64,000 nucleotides of DNA from NCBI GenBank assembly GCA_018828385.1, contig JAHJVE010000012.1, forward strand, positions 1-64,000. The letters are read 5' to 3'. Under the pieces are notes generated by a model. That model made no database searches. It saw nothing but the letters and a program-made list of their open reading frames with translations, and was not told where the DNA came from. How positions within the stretch are numbered: the first letter of the stretch is position 1; each line of letters opens with the position of its first letter. Of this stretch, positions 26,678 to 35,765 are shown one piece after another. This stretch comes from Gammaproteobacteria bacterium (GTDB taxonomy: Bacteria > Pseudomonadota > Gammaproteobacteria > Burkholderiales > Rhodocyclaceae). The translations under genes and the position numbers were made by a program.

Positions 26678-27007
26678 TCAGCCGAGACGGCGGATCGGCG
26701 GGGTAAACAACTGGCCGGCGGCCAGGGCCTCCATCAGGCTGTGTCCGAGGAACTCCCAGGGCAGCAGGTGCTGGGTGGAATGAAGCCCACTGAGGACCCG
26801 GCCCTCGGCATCGAGCCGTTCGACTTTCAGGCCGATCGGATGCCAATGCACCCGGTAGGCCAGCCAGTCGGCGCCGGCGATGACGAAGGTGCGGCCGGCC
26901 CGACCGGTGAGGATTTCGCTTTCCTTGACCAGGAACTCGATGTCTTCCGGCGCCTGAACGGTCAGCAGGGAAGGGGCGTCGTGCGCGATGCGCGTTTGGG
27001 TATGCAT
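26678..27007 (-). CDS. Hypothetical ICE protein, 109 aa
   Basis: A strong ribosome site (GAGGAGGCCGCC) precedes the ATG, and the gene sits in line with its neighbours. Soluble, no Cys clusters, signal peptide or membrane segment. The middle contains FVIAGADWLAYRVHW and LLPWEFLGHSLMEAL. I do not recognise the family. Its position ahead of the GHKL ATPase suggests the same operon. Confidence 0.6.
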   Translation of the reverse strand: MHTQTRIAHDAPSLLTVQAPEDIEFLVKESEILTGRAGRTFVIAGADWLAYRVHWHPIGLKVERLDAEGRVLSGLHSTQHLLPWEFLGHSLMEALAAGQLFTPPIRRLG

Positions 27008-27017
27008 GGCGGCCTCC

Positions 27018-27275
27018 TCACAGCACGCGCGACGCGCAGGGCTGCCCGTCTTCGGGCGCGGCTGCGTCCGTGCGACGGGTAGATGGATCGAAGGGCAGAT
27101 CGTTGATCTGCGCCAGGGCTTCGCGGTCGGCTGGCGTCGTCATCTGACAGTCGACGTGATGCCGTTCCTTGATAATCTGTTCCAGCCCTACCGCGTCTTC
27201 ATAATCCATGCGTCCGACGATGCCGTAGGCGACGAAGATTGCCAGCAGGCACAGGACATCCTTGAAAGTGGTCAT
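27018..27275 (-). CDS. Hypothetical small protein with N-terminal hydrophobic segment
   Basis: 85 residues; AAGGAGTCGTC precedes the ATG. Residues 5-20 (KDVLCLLAIFVAYGIVG) could be a membrane anchor or signal sequence. The rest is polar, with a single Cys in VDCQMTT. It lies 10 bp before the 109-aa gene and belongs to the same minus-strand run. Family unknown. Confidence 0.5.
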   Translation of the reverse strand: MTTFKDVLCLLAIFVAYGIVGRMDYEDAVGLEQIIKERHHVDCQMTTPADREALAQINDLPFDPSTRRTDAAAPEDGQPCASRVL

Positions 27276-27338
27276 GACGACTCCTTGAAGGGGTGAGGCT
27301 TTCGCGTTGGCGACAAGCCCTAGAAATGGAAGAAGGCG

Positions 27339-27917
27339 TCAGGCAAACAGGTCGCCCTGTACCGCCATCCGCTTGATTTGCTCGTTGATCCACTGGGGGT
27401 TCTTGGCAAGCCGGGCCTCGACCCATGCTGGGTTGTGGACGACGGCATCGCGCACCCAGTCCGGGTAGCGCTCGAGCGAGACATCGAGCCAGGCCTTCAG
27501 GCCGTGGCGGATGCAGTCGCGCACTTCCTCCGCGTCGACCCGACCGCAGTAAGCGATCGGCGACAGCGGACTGCAGCCGACGACGCGCAGGCAACTTACA
27601 AAGGAGAACGGCATGCCGTCCTTCTCGCGTTCGCTGAACACCCAGCGCAGGGTGTCGAACTTCTCTTCCAGCGGCGTTGTGGGATCAGCCAGATGGCTGA
27701 CCTCCTGCAGCAGGCGCCAATGCAGGAAGACGATGTCTTCCTCGCTCCATTCGACGGGCGCCTCCTCGTCGTCGAGCAAAGCGTCCAGGGCGGCACGATC
27801 GGGGATCGCCGCCGGACGGTGGCGCGAGGCGGCCGCGAGAGAGGGAAGAATGCGCGGCAAAACAGGCCCCACGGGCGTGGGACGGGAAACTCGGGGGGAT
27901 ACGTTCTGATTCAGCAT
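27339..27917 (-). CDS. Hypothetical ICE protein, 192 aa
   Basis: A soluble protein with a proline-rich N-terminus and acidic middle (DDEEAPVEWSEEDIVFLHWRLLQEV), ending in WVEARLAKNPQWINEQIKRM. No catalytic motif recognised. TGGAG before the ATG is part of a near-perfect 10-bp stem (27919-27928 with 27937-27946), so the ribosome site may be masked in the RNA. It is the first gene of the minus-strand run reaching down to the primase. Confidence 0.6.
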   Translation of the reverse strand: MLNQNVSPRVSRPTPVGPVLPRILPSLAAASRHRPAAIPDRAALDALLDDEEAPVEWSEEDIVFLHWRLLQEVSHLADPTTPLEEKFDTLRWVFSEREKDGMPFSFVSCLRVVGCSPLSPIAYCGRVDAEEVRDCIRHGLKAWLDVSLERYPDWVRDAVVHNPAWVEARLAKNPQWINEQIKRMAVQGDLFA

Positions 27918-28460
27918 CGTTGGCTCCAGGAAAAATTGGAGGCAACGCGCACCACGACGGGGGGCATATGCCCCCGTGGGGTGAGAAGCTGCCGACCCGC
28001 TACGGGCGGAACGGCGCTATGGGAAGAAGCTCCAGGGCTGGCTTGAACGGGCGGTGAGCACCGCCGTGACCGGTATGCCAGCTACCGATCGAGGAAGGCT
28101 TTCGGGGGAGGGGCGCTTACGAAATCGTTAAAGCGCCTCGCCCCTGCCTCGAAAACTCGCCTCGATGGCATGGGTGCGACAGGCACCCATATCGGTGCCG
28201 GCAAGATCGGCGCACGCGGCACCGGCGAAGCCGATGGCATACGCGACAGACAGGAAACTCCAGGGCTTGCCTTGTTTGAATGCAGGGCCAGCTGCTGCAT
28301 GACGTCAAGGTAGTGCCACCGGATGGCCAGGTCAATCCAGAAAAGCCGGTCCAATCTGGCCCGATGCCGAAAGCCCCCTCAGGTGACGGCCATTTCCGGT
28401 GGCGAGTGCATGTGCCTGCATGGATGATTGGCCCGAACGCGGTATTTCGAGGAGCACGGC
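27918..28460. promoter_or_regulatory. Divergent regulatory region with palindromes
   Basis: 543 bp between divergent genes. It holds a perfect 16-bp palindrome GGGGGCATATGCCCCC (27960-27975) and a GGCGCTT/AAGCGCC stem (28112-28118 with 28131-28137) with a 12-base loop. These are candidate operators for the element's own regulators (XRE, AlpA-like, FlhDC-like or DUF1845/AcaB-like). A 90-codon frame on the minus strand (28082-28354, TTG start) is not convincing. Confidence 0.4.
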
Positions 28461-29234
28461 ATGTCGGAGATCCAGATCGTCAAGGTAGACCAGGGGGCCG
28501 TCAACGCCCGCATTCTCGCCAAGGAGGCCAAGGCCGACTTCCGACGCGTCGAGGCGGCCAGTCTGAAGATGCCGACGCGCTTCACCAGCGCCGAGGGCAA
28601 GCGCTTCTTCGCGCGGCTGTTCAACACGCTGCAACTCAACACCCACTTCATCTCGGTGATCGCTCGCACGAGGCTCGACCACGAGGACGTCGCCAAGGTC
28701 GAGGAGGCCATTCGAGCCCAGATGGACGCAGTGACCGAGAACCTCAATAAAGCCATCGACGGTGCCGAAGCACTATTCAAGGTCCATGGCATTACCAGCA
28801 CGGCGACCTACGACACCGTGCCGCTGGATGTGGACGTCCATGTGCTGTCGTCCATCGGTCGACGCTTCCTGGAGGTGCTGGGCAAACTCGACCAGTTGAT
28901 GCCGTTGTTGCAGACCCTGGAGATTCACGAGGTGATTACCACCCAGGCCGTCGACATGCAGCGCGCGGGTCTCAAACGGCAGGTGCGCGATGTCGCCAAT
29001 GGCGCGCGGAACTTTGCGATGGGGTTGCGGCGGCGGATGAATGCCCTGGACGCGCACGATGTCGAAGGCCGCAGCGGGCCAAACCGCCAAGAGGCCGAAG
29101 CCGTGGGGGCACCGAATGGTGCGGACGAACCCGGTCCGGAAAGCGACGCGGCGGTCGATCCGACGGCGGCCGACGCTAGCGCACGAATGCCGGAAGCAGC
29201 CCTGGAAAGCACCGAACCTGCGGTTGGCGATTAG
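28461..29234 (+). CDS. ICE protein of the DUF1845/AcaB-like family
   Basis: About 257 residues from the ATG after GAGGAG (an in-frame start 33 bases upstream lacks one). The core MPTRFTSAEGKRFFARLFNT, HEDVAKVEEAIRAQMD and VDVHVLSSIGRRFLEVLGKLDQL is helical and matches the DUF1845 pattern found on ICEs and IncC-like plasmids, where a relative (AcaB) is a transcriptional activator. The last 60 residues are a disordered acidic tail. It is the first plus-strand ICE gene of the window, so it is divergent from the primase run. Confidence 0.65.
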   Translation: MSEIQIVKVDQGAVNARILAKEAKADFRRVEAASLKMPTRFTSAEGKRFFARLFNTLQLNTHFISVIARTRLDHEDVAKVEEAIRAQMDAVTENLNKAIDGAEALFKVHGITSTATYDTVPLDVDVHVLSSIGRRFLEVLGKLDQLMPLLQTLEIHEVITTQAVDMQRAGLKRQVRDVANGARNFAMGLRRRMNALDAHDVEGRSGPNRQEAEAVGAPNGADEPGPESDAAVDPTAADASARMPEAALESTEPAVGD

Positions 29235-29614
29235 CGTCGATGGCTGCTGCTTCACGGTCAGCGATTCTGTTATTGGGGCCGCTGAACCTGCACGGCGGCG
29301 TTCGCGCTCATGGCCATCGCCTTGGCATTTCCGAAGCCGTTTGACGTTTTCCCGGTCGACGCACCTAGACATTTGATCGGCGAAGGCGTGACTGATTTTC
29401 GTTGCCACCATCCAGAGCGTGATTACGGCAATCTGAGCCATCTGCCCGAGTTCACTGTAAGCCGCCCGCAATTCGCAGCGGACGCCAGAATATGACTATT
29501 TCATCGTTTCTTTCCGCTAGAACTCAACAAGTATGTAGATAGTTAAAACAACATAAGTAACCCTGTTTCGATAGTCCAGTGACCGTCATTCTTGTTGATT
29601 GAAAGGACAACACG
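29235..29614. other. Intergenic region upstream of the XRE regulator
   Basis: 380 bp with no gene I can support. The right half (about 29490-29600) is AT-rich and is the likely promoter area of the XRE gene. The left half is GC-rich and resembles decayed coding sequence, but no family was recognised. Confidence 0.35.
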
Positions 29615-29974
29615 ATGGCGGTAAAGAAAAAAGACTCCGCCCGTCTGGCGAAGCGATTGGGGGGCAACCTATCGAAGCGGCGCAAACAGCTGGGATGGAC
29701 ACAGGAAATGGTTGCGGAGCGGGTAGGCGTTGACGCCGAAACCATTTCGCGCATTGAGCGCGGGGCGCATTTGCCGTCCCTGCCGACGCTGGACAGGCTT
29801 GCGGTGGCGCTGCGCTGTTCCGCCGGCGACCTGTTATCGAATGAAGGGCCCGAAGATGCCAGCGAAGCTGCAACCTTCGGTGCATGGATTTCCGAACTGG
29901 GGACTGATGATCGGGCATTCGTTATGACGGTCGTGCGGAATTGTTGTGAGCACTTGGGCAACCGCTCGAAATAG
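29615..29974 (+). CDS. XRE-family helix-turn-helix regulator
   Basis: 119 residues; AAAGGACAACACG precedes the ATG. Residues 17-75 form a Cro/CI-type HTH: LSKRRKQLGWTQEMVAERVG, DAETISRIERG and LPTLDRLAVALRCSAGDLL. A short C-terminal helix region follows (DDRAFVMTVVRNCCEHLG). Likely a repressor of element genes or of its own promoter. The surrounding DNA holds no adjacent toxin gene, so a toxin-antitoxin role is not supported. Confidence 0.88.
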   Translation: MAVKKKDSARLAKRLGGNLSKRRKQLGWTQEMVAERVGVDAETISRIERGAHLPSLPTLDRLAVALRCSAGDLLSNEGPEDASEAATFGAWISELGTDDRAFVMTVVRNCCEHLGNRSK

Positions 29975-30642
29975 CCAATATTTCTACCCACAGGGGGGAG
30001 CATGAGCCGCACGGCCGCGAAATGTTATGCGTGAAACCCTCCAGTCACTCTCCCCGTGGGATGACTGGCAGGCGGACACCAAGGCGCCTGATGAGACGCA
30101 GACACAAATCATGGCCCCATCCGCCAACGCGGGCTTGAGCCGGATCGGCTTCGTTCGCGATTCGGCGCCTGGGCGGCAACCTTGATGACGGCGTGCCGGA
30201 ATGGGTTCGGTACCGGTGCCATCTCCAATCGCTGGCGTGTGCGGCCCCTTTCGGCTGGCGCGTCCCGAGGCGTCTTGCGTCGGCCCACGGACCTCAATAT
30301 CGTATCGACAGGTTCCACGTCCGCATGATCTGACGCCGTGGGCACCTTCACCGCACTCGTGGCGGCGTCGCAGTCGTTACCTGCCTGTTGCCCGACGATC
30401 CGCCGTCGCGCGTGCTGCGCGGTGCTGGTGCGGATCGGCTGATCTTTCCCGACCCGGATGCCCTTGGCCGTCATGCGGTGGGAGTCACTTTCTTGTTCAT
30501 CCTTCCATGCCGTGCGACCGGGACGCCGGCGGCATGTCGTCGAGTTCTGCGTTCCCTATCGGCCCGCGCCATCCTGACCTAGCGCGGCCGCAACAGAGCA
30601 GGTCATGTCCTTTATCGGCACCCGCCGTGACGAGGCCCGATC
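29975..30642. other. 668-bp stretch without a supported gene
   Basis: Several long GC-driven open frames overlap here on both strands, but none has a ribosome site or recognisable motif. It may be decayed ICE sequence between the XRE and AlpA-like genes. Confidence 0.35.
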
Positions 30643-30927
30643 ATGCCCAACATCCGTACCATCCGTACCAGTACCGCCGCGAAGGTGGCGGCTTCCAGCG
30701 CTCGTACAACGACGCCTGCCGCTTCGGTTGCGACCCTGACGCTGCCCGAGACCGGCTTCCTGCGCCAGCCCCAGGTGCTGGCCTTCGTGCCCATCTCCAA
30801 ATCGACGCTCTGGCGGCGCATCCAGGCTCGCACCTTTCCCGAGCCGGTCAAGCTTTCGGAGCGGGTGACCGTCTGGCGCGCGGAAGACATCCGCCGGTGG
30901 ATCGCGCAGCAAGGCCAGCCCGGGTGA
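30643..30927 (+). CDS. AlpA-like DNA-binding regulator
   Basis: 94 residues. A 35-residue Thr/Ala-rich leader is followed by an AlpA/MerR-type winged HTH: RQPQVLAFVPISKSTLWRRIQARTFPEP, VTVWRAEDIRRWIAQQ. AlpA-like proteins regulate excision or expression of prophages and ICEs. GAGG lies before the ATG. It is followed by a recombinase-like gene, the expected context. Confidence 0.82.
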   Translation: MPNIRTIRTSTAAKVAASSARTTTPAASVATLTLPETGFLRQPQVLAFVPISKSTLWRRIQARTFPEPVKLSERVTVWRAEDIRRWIAQQGQPG

Positions 30928-31184
30928 AGAGCAAGGCAATGAGCGGGGACAGGTGGGGCTCGGAACGGCGGCGTCGTTCGCGAATCGACCGGGTCGGCGC
31001 CGACCCGCCCCGTGCGTCGCGCGTGCGGTCATCGGTCGGGCCGGCCAGTTCTTCAGCGACGGCGGCGCGCTCGGCCTGATGACGAAATCCCGCGCCTTTC
31101 CCGGCGTTTTCGCCTGGCGAAGGGGGCGTCGGCGCTCGAACATTCGGGCTGATGACGATCGAGAGATGATGGGAGAAGCAAGAC

Positions 31185-32129
31185 ATGCAAGACAACGAGG
31201 AGATCAGCAAGCACCACGAGAACGCATTGCAATCGGTTGAGATGCTCCGTGCCGTCATCGGCGGCGAGACCTACGAGGCGGTGGCCAAGCGCTTCGGCGT
31301 ATCACGCACGGCGGTCGAGCGGCGCATCAAGTCCGTCGCGGTCCAACTCACCCAGGTGGTGGGCGTGGATGGACTCAAGGAAGAAGGCGCGGCTTTCGTG
31401 CGGCGGCTGCGCCTGCATCGGGACGCGATCCTGGTCGCGCTGGAAGGCTTCGAGCCCCAACCGCCGGCAGGCGCCCGTCCGGCGCGCGTATTGTCGGCGG
31501 CGGAGGTGGCTCAGGGCGCAGTGCGCATCAAGGGCCGCACCAGCCGCACTTGGCACGACTTGGCCCTGTACTACCTGCTGTTCGCCACGGGTCTGCGTCC
31601 CCTCGAGATCGCACGGATCGAGGTCCGCGACTACCTGCATGCCGACGGCAGCGTATGCAGGGAATCGGAGTTGCGCACCGACGCGGCGATCAACGGCAAG
31701 CTCCGGCCGCTGTACTTCAGCAGCAGCCGGCTCGACGATGCGCTGGCTGCCTATTTCCGCGAGCGTCTCGCTGGCGGGCATGGCCTGGGTACGCCGGATG
31801 CCTACCGTGGCTTGGACCCGGGTAGCCGACTATTCCTTTCCCCGAGTGGCGAGCCCTACAAGATCACGCCCAACAATGGCGAGCCGGGGCAGAACCGCTA
31901 CGTCTGCCGGGCGCTGCTGGAGATCTACCGCAAGTTGTTCCGCTACGCCGAACTCAAGGGGTTGAGCACCCAGTCGGCGCGCCTCACCGTGATATCGCGG
32001 ATGTATGAGCGCGGGGCCGACGAGGATCAGGTGGGCGCGATCCTGGGCATCGGCGAGCGCAGCGCGGTGCGGGAGCTGTTGCCCAGGCCCAAGCCGACGC
32101 TGGCGGAGCTGCTCGATGAGTTGATTTGA
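31185..32129 (+). CDS. Degenerate tyrosine-recombinase-like protein with N-terminal HTH
   Basis: 314 residues; GGGAGAAGCAAGAC precedes the ATG. Residues 20-50 look like a helix-turn-helix (GETYEAVAKRFGVSRTAVERRIKS). The second half has recombinase features: ATGLRPLEIARIEV (first Arg) and a Lys in NGKLRPLYFSS. Box II reads TQSARLTVISRMYERGAD, so the His of HxxR is absent, and no Tyr follows the expected GAILGIGERSAVREL segment. It is therefore probably not an active integrase; a DNA-binding or accessory role is inferred. Confidence 0.7.
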   Translation: MQDNEEISKHHENALQSVEMLRAVIGGETYEAVAKRFGVSRTAVERRIKSVAVQLTQVVGVDGLKEEGAAFVRRLRLHRDAILVALEGFEPQPPAGARPARVLSAAEVAQGAVRIKGRTSRTWHDLALYYLLFATGLRPLEIARIEVRDYLHADGSVCRESELRTDAAINGKLRPLYFSSSRLDDALAAYFRERLAGGHGLGTPDAYRGLDPGSRLFLSPSGEPYKITPNNGEPGQNRYVCRALLEIYRKLFRYAELKGLSTQSARLTVISRMYERGADEDQVGAILGIGERSAVRELLPRPKPTLAELLDELI

Positions 32130-32136
32130 GTTCGCC

Positions 32137-33345
32137 ATGGACGCCCAACGTTTCGCCATCAAGGGCCGCGTGATAGGCGCGGACGATCCACAATTGCAGG
32201 AGGCGCTCGCCCACGTCTACGAGACACCCGAGCGGCCGAGATGCCTATGCGTGCCCGGCGGCGTCGAGATGTACGTGGCGCGGCATCGCCAGCTCGTGGT
32301 CAAGCGCATGCCGGACAGCGGCAGCGCCCACCATCCGGGCTGCCCTTCCTACGAGCCGGAGGTCCAGCAGTCCGGACTGGGCGAGCTGGTCGGTGAAGCG
32401 GTGCTGGAGTCGGAACCGGGCCGGGTCGAATTGCGGGTGGATTTTCCCTGGACACGGGTGCTCGGGCGCGGCGTGCCGCGCGGCGAACCTCAGGAGGTGG
32501 CGGAGATCGGCGTGCCACGGCGGCAGATGACGTTGCGGGCGTTGATGCATTTCCTGTTCGAGCGCGCGGGCTTCAACCGCTGGAGCCCGGCGATGGCGGG
32601 CAAGCGCAACCAGGGCGTGCTGCGCAAGTACCTGCTGGAGGCAGCCGAGGAGATCGTGGTCAAGGGCGTGCCGCTGGCCGAGCGCCTGTATGTGCCCGAA
32701 CCTTTCAGCGAGAGCGCCAAGGCCGAAGCGGCCCAGCGCCGGCGCGAGAAACTGGCCGTGCTGCGCCCCAAAGACGGGCAGGCGCCCCTGGCCATCATCA
32801 TCGGCGAGTTCAAGGCAAGCGAAGCCACTGCGCAGGGCCGCCGGGTCTGGATCCGGCACATGCCGGATGCGCCGCTGCTGATCGCTAACCGGAGTTGGGA
32901 GCGGATCGAGCGGGTGTTCGCGCCGCTGTTCGAGGCGCGCGATGCCGATATTGGCCACCACGTCCGAGTGGTCATGGCCGCCCTGATCCGAGATCGCCGC
33001 GAATACACCTACGAGATCGATGCGGTGAGTCTGATGCTGACGAGCGAGCAATGGATTCCCATCGAAGGCGTGCATGAAATTCCGCTGATCGACGCCCTTG
33101 TGGCCCAACAACGTCGCTTCGTCAAGCCGTTGCGCTACGATGCTCGAAGTGCAGCCATATTTCCGAATGCCTTGCTGCTGGATACCGGGGCGGCGCCGGT
33201 GCCGCTACACGTGTTTAGCGCCTTCATGGACCCCAAAGAACGAACAGCAAAGGAGAAGGCGATTGCGGCAGCCGGGCAGGATGCCTGGGTGTGGTCGACA
33301 GACCACCCGATGCCTTCCCTGAAAAATGCGGCGGACCCTCGCTAA
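32137..33345 (+). CDS. DUF1173 family protein
   Basis: 402 residues, beginning MDAQRFAIKGRVIGADD only 7 bp after the recombinase-like gene. It has the DUF1173 layout: an early RCLCVPGGVEMYVARHRQLVVKRMPDSG segment, a Cys/His pair HHPGCPSYEP (about 66-75), a central FERAGFNRWSPAM, and the later PLAIIIGEFK and RRFVKPLRYD segments. DUF1173 proteins are confined to ICEs and plasmids and have no known function. Confidence 0.75.
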   Translation: MDAQRFAIKGRVIGADDPQLQEALAHVYETPERPRCLCVPGGVEMYVARHRQLVVKRMPDSGSAHHPGCPSYEPEVQQSGLGELVGEAVLESEPGRVELRVDFPWTRVLGRGVPRGEPQEVAEIGVPRRQMTLRALMHFLFERAGFNRWSPAMAGKRNQGVLRKYLLEAAEEIVVKGVPLAERLYVPEPFSESAKAEAAQRRREKLAVLRPKDGQAPLAIIIGEFKASEATAQGRRVWIRHMPDAPLLIANRSWERIERVFAPLFEARDADIGHHVRVVMAALIRDRREYTYEIDAVSLMLTSEQWIPIEGVHEIPLIDALVAQQRRFVKPLRYDARSAAIFPNALLLDTGAAPVPLHVFSAFMDPKERTAKEKAIAAAGQDAWVWSTDHPMPSLKNAADPR

Positions 33346-34027
33346 AAGGAGTTGACGCTTGCAAAGCAGAACGCGCGTGTCGATCAATTCCTCAGCGACA
33401 TTCCCTGGGGAGGCGCCGTCGCCATCACCCGTTCACGTAGTTCCTTCCCTGCCTTGAAGGCGGGCACCTATTTCGCCAGTGCCGTCACCGGCTGACCTGT
33501 TTTCGGGTTACGCGCTTGGCGGGTTGCGCGGTAGTTCAGGCTGCAACTTCCGAATCCGCGAATCTCCACTCGACCGCCCCGACGCGGTGTATTCCCACTG
33601 GCGGCAAGATTCGCTCCGGCATCAAGGTGCTCACGAAGAAGGCTGCCGGCGAGTTACCGCCGCGAGCGGGGTGGCCCAGATTTTCGAGAATCTGATGGCC
33701 CGCGCGCAGGGCCACGGTATCCGATGGGTGCAGTACCAGGCCTATGCAGACCAGTTCACACCTTGTTTTTGCATCCTGACAGTGAACAATGCGGCGGTGG
33801 CGGCTACAGTGAGCGTGGTGGAGGCAGAGCCCGGGCCGTTGGCGAAGATATGGAGTGCCTGCTGCGTGGCTATCTCGTTGCGATCACTCACGAAGATAGC
33901 AGCGGCGATGCGGAAATTGGTTTACCTGGAAGGGCTTACTTCAGGCGCGGACCGGCACTGGCGATGCATGCAGGGCTGGGCATGCGGTTCGATTGACGCC
34001 ATATTCCGTTAGGAATAATCTCCTTCC
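33346..34027. other. Decayed region at the ICE/metal-island boundary
   Basis: 682 bp containing the IHF-like fragment (33384-33578) and otherwise only degraded coding-like sequence on the plus strand: one frame reads [17 protein letters not shown] around 33600-33650, then breaks. No intact gene is supported. The first metal-resistance gene starts at 34028. Confidence 0.45.
33384..33578 (-). pseudogene. Fragment of an IHF beta / HU-like gene with in-frame stop
   Basis: One minus-strand frame reads [20 protein letters not shown], then [16 protein letters not shown], a TAG stop, and VPAFKAGKELRERV. This is the C-terminal half of IhfB/HU, whose proline-loop arm (RNPKTG) is preserved. The stop sits where these proteins have Tyr (KYVP), a single-base TAC to TAG change. 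The N-terminal half is missing. Confidence 0.7.
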
Positions 34028-34396
34028 ATGTTCCGCTACTCACATTTCCGCTCGGTCCTTGCGATACTGCTGGCTTTCAGTCTGGTCAGCGCATCGTTGT
34101 GGAGCTATGGGGCCGAGGCAACTGCCGATTTACTGTCGGACGAGATGGCGCACTTTTCCGCCACGGGCCACCACGCCCAGCCGGACCACGAGTCCATCGG
34201 CAAGAATGGCGCCAACAAGCCCTGCAACCACGGCTGCCATGCCCAATTCCATTTGGCCGGGGCAGAATGCCACGACGAATCCTTCTCACCCATTCCCCCA
34301 GCAGGCGAGCGCTTTGATCCCCTGCGGGTGGGGCTGGTCCCGACCCGCCCGAACGAGGATCCCTTCCGGCCGCCTCGCAGCTTCTTTCAAGCCTGA
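34028..34396 (+). CDS. Small exported CzcI-like protein heading an RND operon
   Basis: 122 residues with a signal peptide (RSVLAILLAFSLVSASLWSYGAEA). The mature part is rich in His and Cys (GHHAQPDHE, CNHGCHAQFH, ECHDE), suggesting periplasmic metal binding. Proteins of this size and type often precede czcC-like genes as sensors or modulators. It lies 62 bp before the outer membrane factor gene. The family call is by context and composition. Confidence 0.6.
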   Translation: MFRYSHFRSVLAILLAFSLVSASLWSYGAEATADLLSDEMAHFSATGHHAQPDHESIGKNGANKPCNHGCHAQFHLAGAECHDESFSPIPPAGERFDPLRVGLVPTRPNEDPFRPPRSFFQA

Positions 34397-34457
34397 GTCT
34401 TTTCCTTTGACCTAAGGCGGGCGCCGTTGGCGCCGGCCGGCTTGAAAGATTTATTCC

Positions 34458-35765
34458 ATGCTGTCTTGCAGTTCCCTTGCTGCGGCACGTCCTTTAGGAC
34501 ACGCCTTCGCGCTCCTGGCCGGGGCTTGGCTCGTGCTCGCCGGTGCGCCTGAAGTGAGCTACGCCGCCACGCCCTTGACGTTGGACGAAGCGTGGCGTCT
34601 CGCCGAAGCCGCCAACCCGACGCTACGCACCGCACAGGCCAATCAGGCGGCGGCCGAGGGGCAACGCGCCGACACCCGCGGCCTCCTCTGGAACAATCCC
34701 CAGCTCTCCGCTGAAACCCTCCGCCGGGAGGGCCGGCAACCTGGGTTCTCCCAGGAACGATGGCGCGAGTGGAACGCCGGCCTTTCGCAGACTTTCGAAA
34801 TCGCCGGGCAGCAGGGCCACCGCCGCGAGGCCGCCGATCAGGATCTGGCCGCCCTGCAGGCGGTACTGCAGGAGACGCATCGCCGGGTACGCGCCGACAT
34901 CGAACAGCGTTTCGTCCGGGTGCTGGCCCTCCAGCTTCGCATCGCGACCGAAGAAGTAGCGCTCCAGCTGGTTGAGGACGCCGCCACCGCCGTCCTGAAG
35001 CGAGTAGCGGCCGGCGAGGATAGCCGGCTCGACGGCAACCTGGCCCTCGTCGAAGCGGAGCGCGGCCGCAACCAGCTCGCTGCCCTGCGCGAGCAGCTCA
35101 CCGAGGTCCGCGCCGAATTGGCCAGCGCCCTACAACTGGCACCGGAAAGCTTGCCCGAGGTGGCCGGCGAACTGATGCCCAGTGCCGCGAACTACACCCT
35201 CGATCAGTTGCTGGCGACGGCCCTCGGACGGCCGCAGTTGCAGGCACTGGAGCGGCGCGAAGCGGCGGCCGCCAGCCGCCTTGGCCTGGAGCGCGCCTCG
35301 GCTTACCCCGACATCACCGTCGGCGTGACGGCAGGCCGGGAAGGGGCGACTGAGGCGCGGGAGAAGCTCATCGGCGTCAGCCTCTCGGTACCATTGCCGC
35401 TCTTTCGCCGCAATGCCACGGGCATCGGCAAGGCGACGACCGAGCTGACCCAGGCGCAGATCGAGCGCCAGGTGGCTGGCCGCGACATTCCCGCCCAGGT
35501 GCGCGCCCTGTGGCTCAACGTCGAGAGCCTGCGGGCCCGGGTGAAACGCCTGGAAGCCAACGTGCTGGCCAGCCTCGATCAGAACCAGCAGCTGTCGACC
35601 AAGTCCTATCGCGCCGGCGAGATCGGCCTCCTGCAGCTCATCGTGGTGAACCGCCAGGTGCTCGACGGGCGCCGCGACCTGATCGACGCTCGCAGCGAAC
35701 TGCGCCTCGCCACCGTTGCCCTCCAAGCCGCCGCAGGCTGGCCGGCCGCGGGAGGGGCGCGATGA
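34458..35765 (+). CDS. TolC/CzcC-like outer membrane factor of RND efflux
   Basis: 435 residues. A signal region (about 15-36, ending SYAATP) is followed by the duplicated OEP repeat: LTLDEAWRLAEAANPTLR, the long alpha-hairpin region, then SVPLPLFRRNATGIGKA in the second half and YRAGEIGLLQLIVVNRQVLD, both hallmarks of CzcC-type factors. It forms the outer membrane duct of the tripartite pump encoded by the next two genes. Its TGA overlaps the following ATG. Confidence 0.9.
   Translation: MLSCSSLAAARPLGHAFALLAGAWLVLAGAPEVSYAATPLTLDEAWRLAEAANPTLRTAQANQAAAEGQRADTRGLLWNNPQLSAETLRREGRQPGFSQERWREWNAGLSQTFEIAGQQGHRREAADQDLAALQAVLQETHRRVRADIEQRFVRVLALQLRIATEEVALQLVEDAATAVLKRVAAGEDSRLDGNLALVEAERGRNQLAALREQLTEVRAELASALQLAPESLPEVAGELMPSAANYTLDQLLATALGRPQLQALERREAAAASRLGLERASAYPDITVGVTAGREGATEAREKLIGVSLSVPLPLFRRNATGIGKATTELTQAQIERQVAGRDIPAQVRALWLNVESLRARVKRLEANVLASLDQNQQLSTKSYRAGEIGLLQLIVVNRQVLDGRRDLIDARSELRLATVALQAAAGWPAAGGAR

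Noticed and set aside
28082-28354. Minus-strand 90-codon frame in the divergent ICE region
   Set aside because: TTG start without ribosome site, composition not protein-like after the first 25 codons, covers the inverted repeat proposed as operator.
30201-31079. Long plus-strand open frame of about 290 codons
   Set aside because: It overlaps the AlpA-like gene in another frame, has Arg/Pro/Ser-heavy GC-driven composition and no ribosome site.
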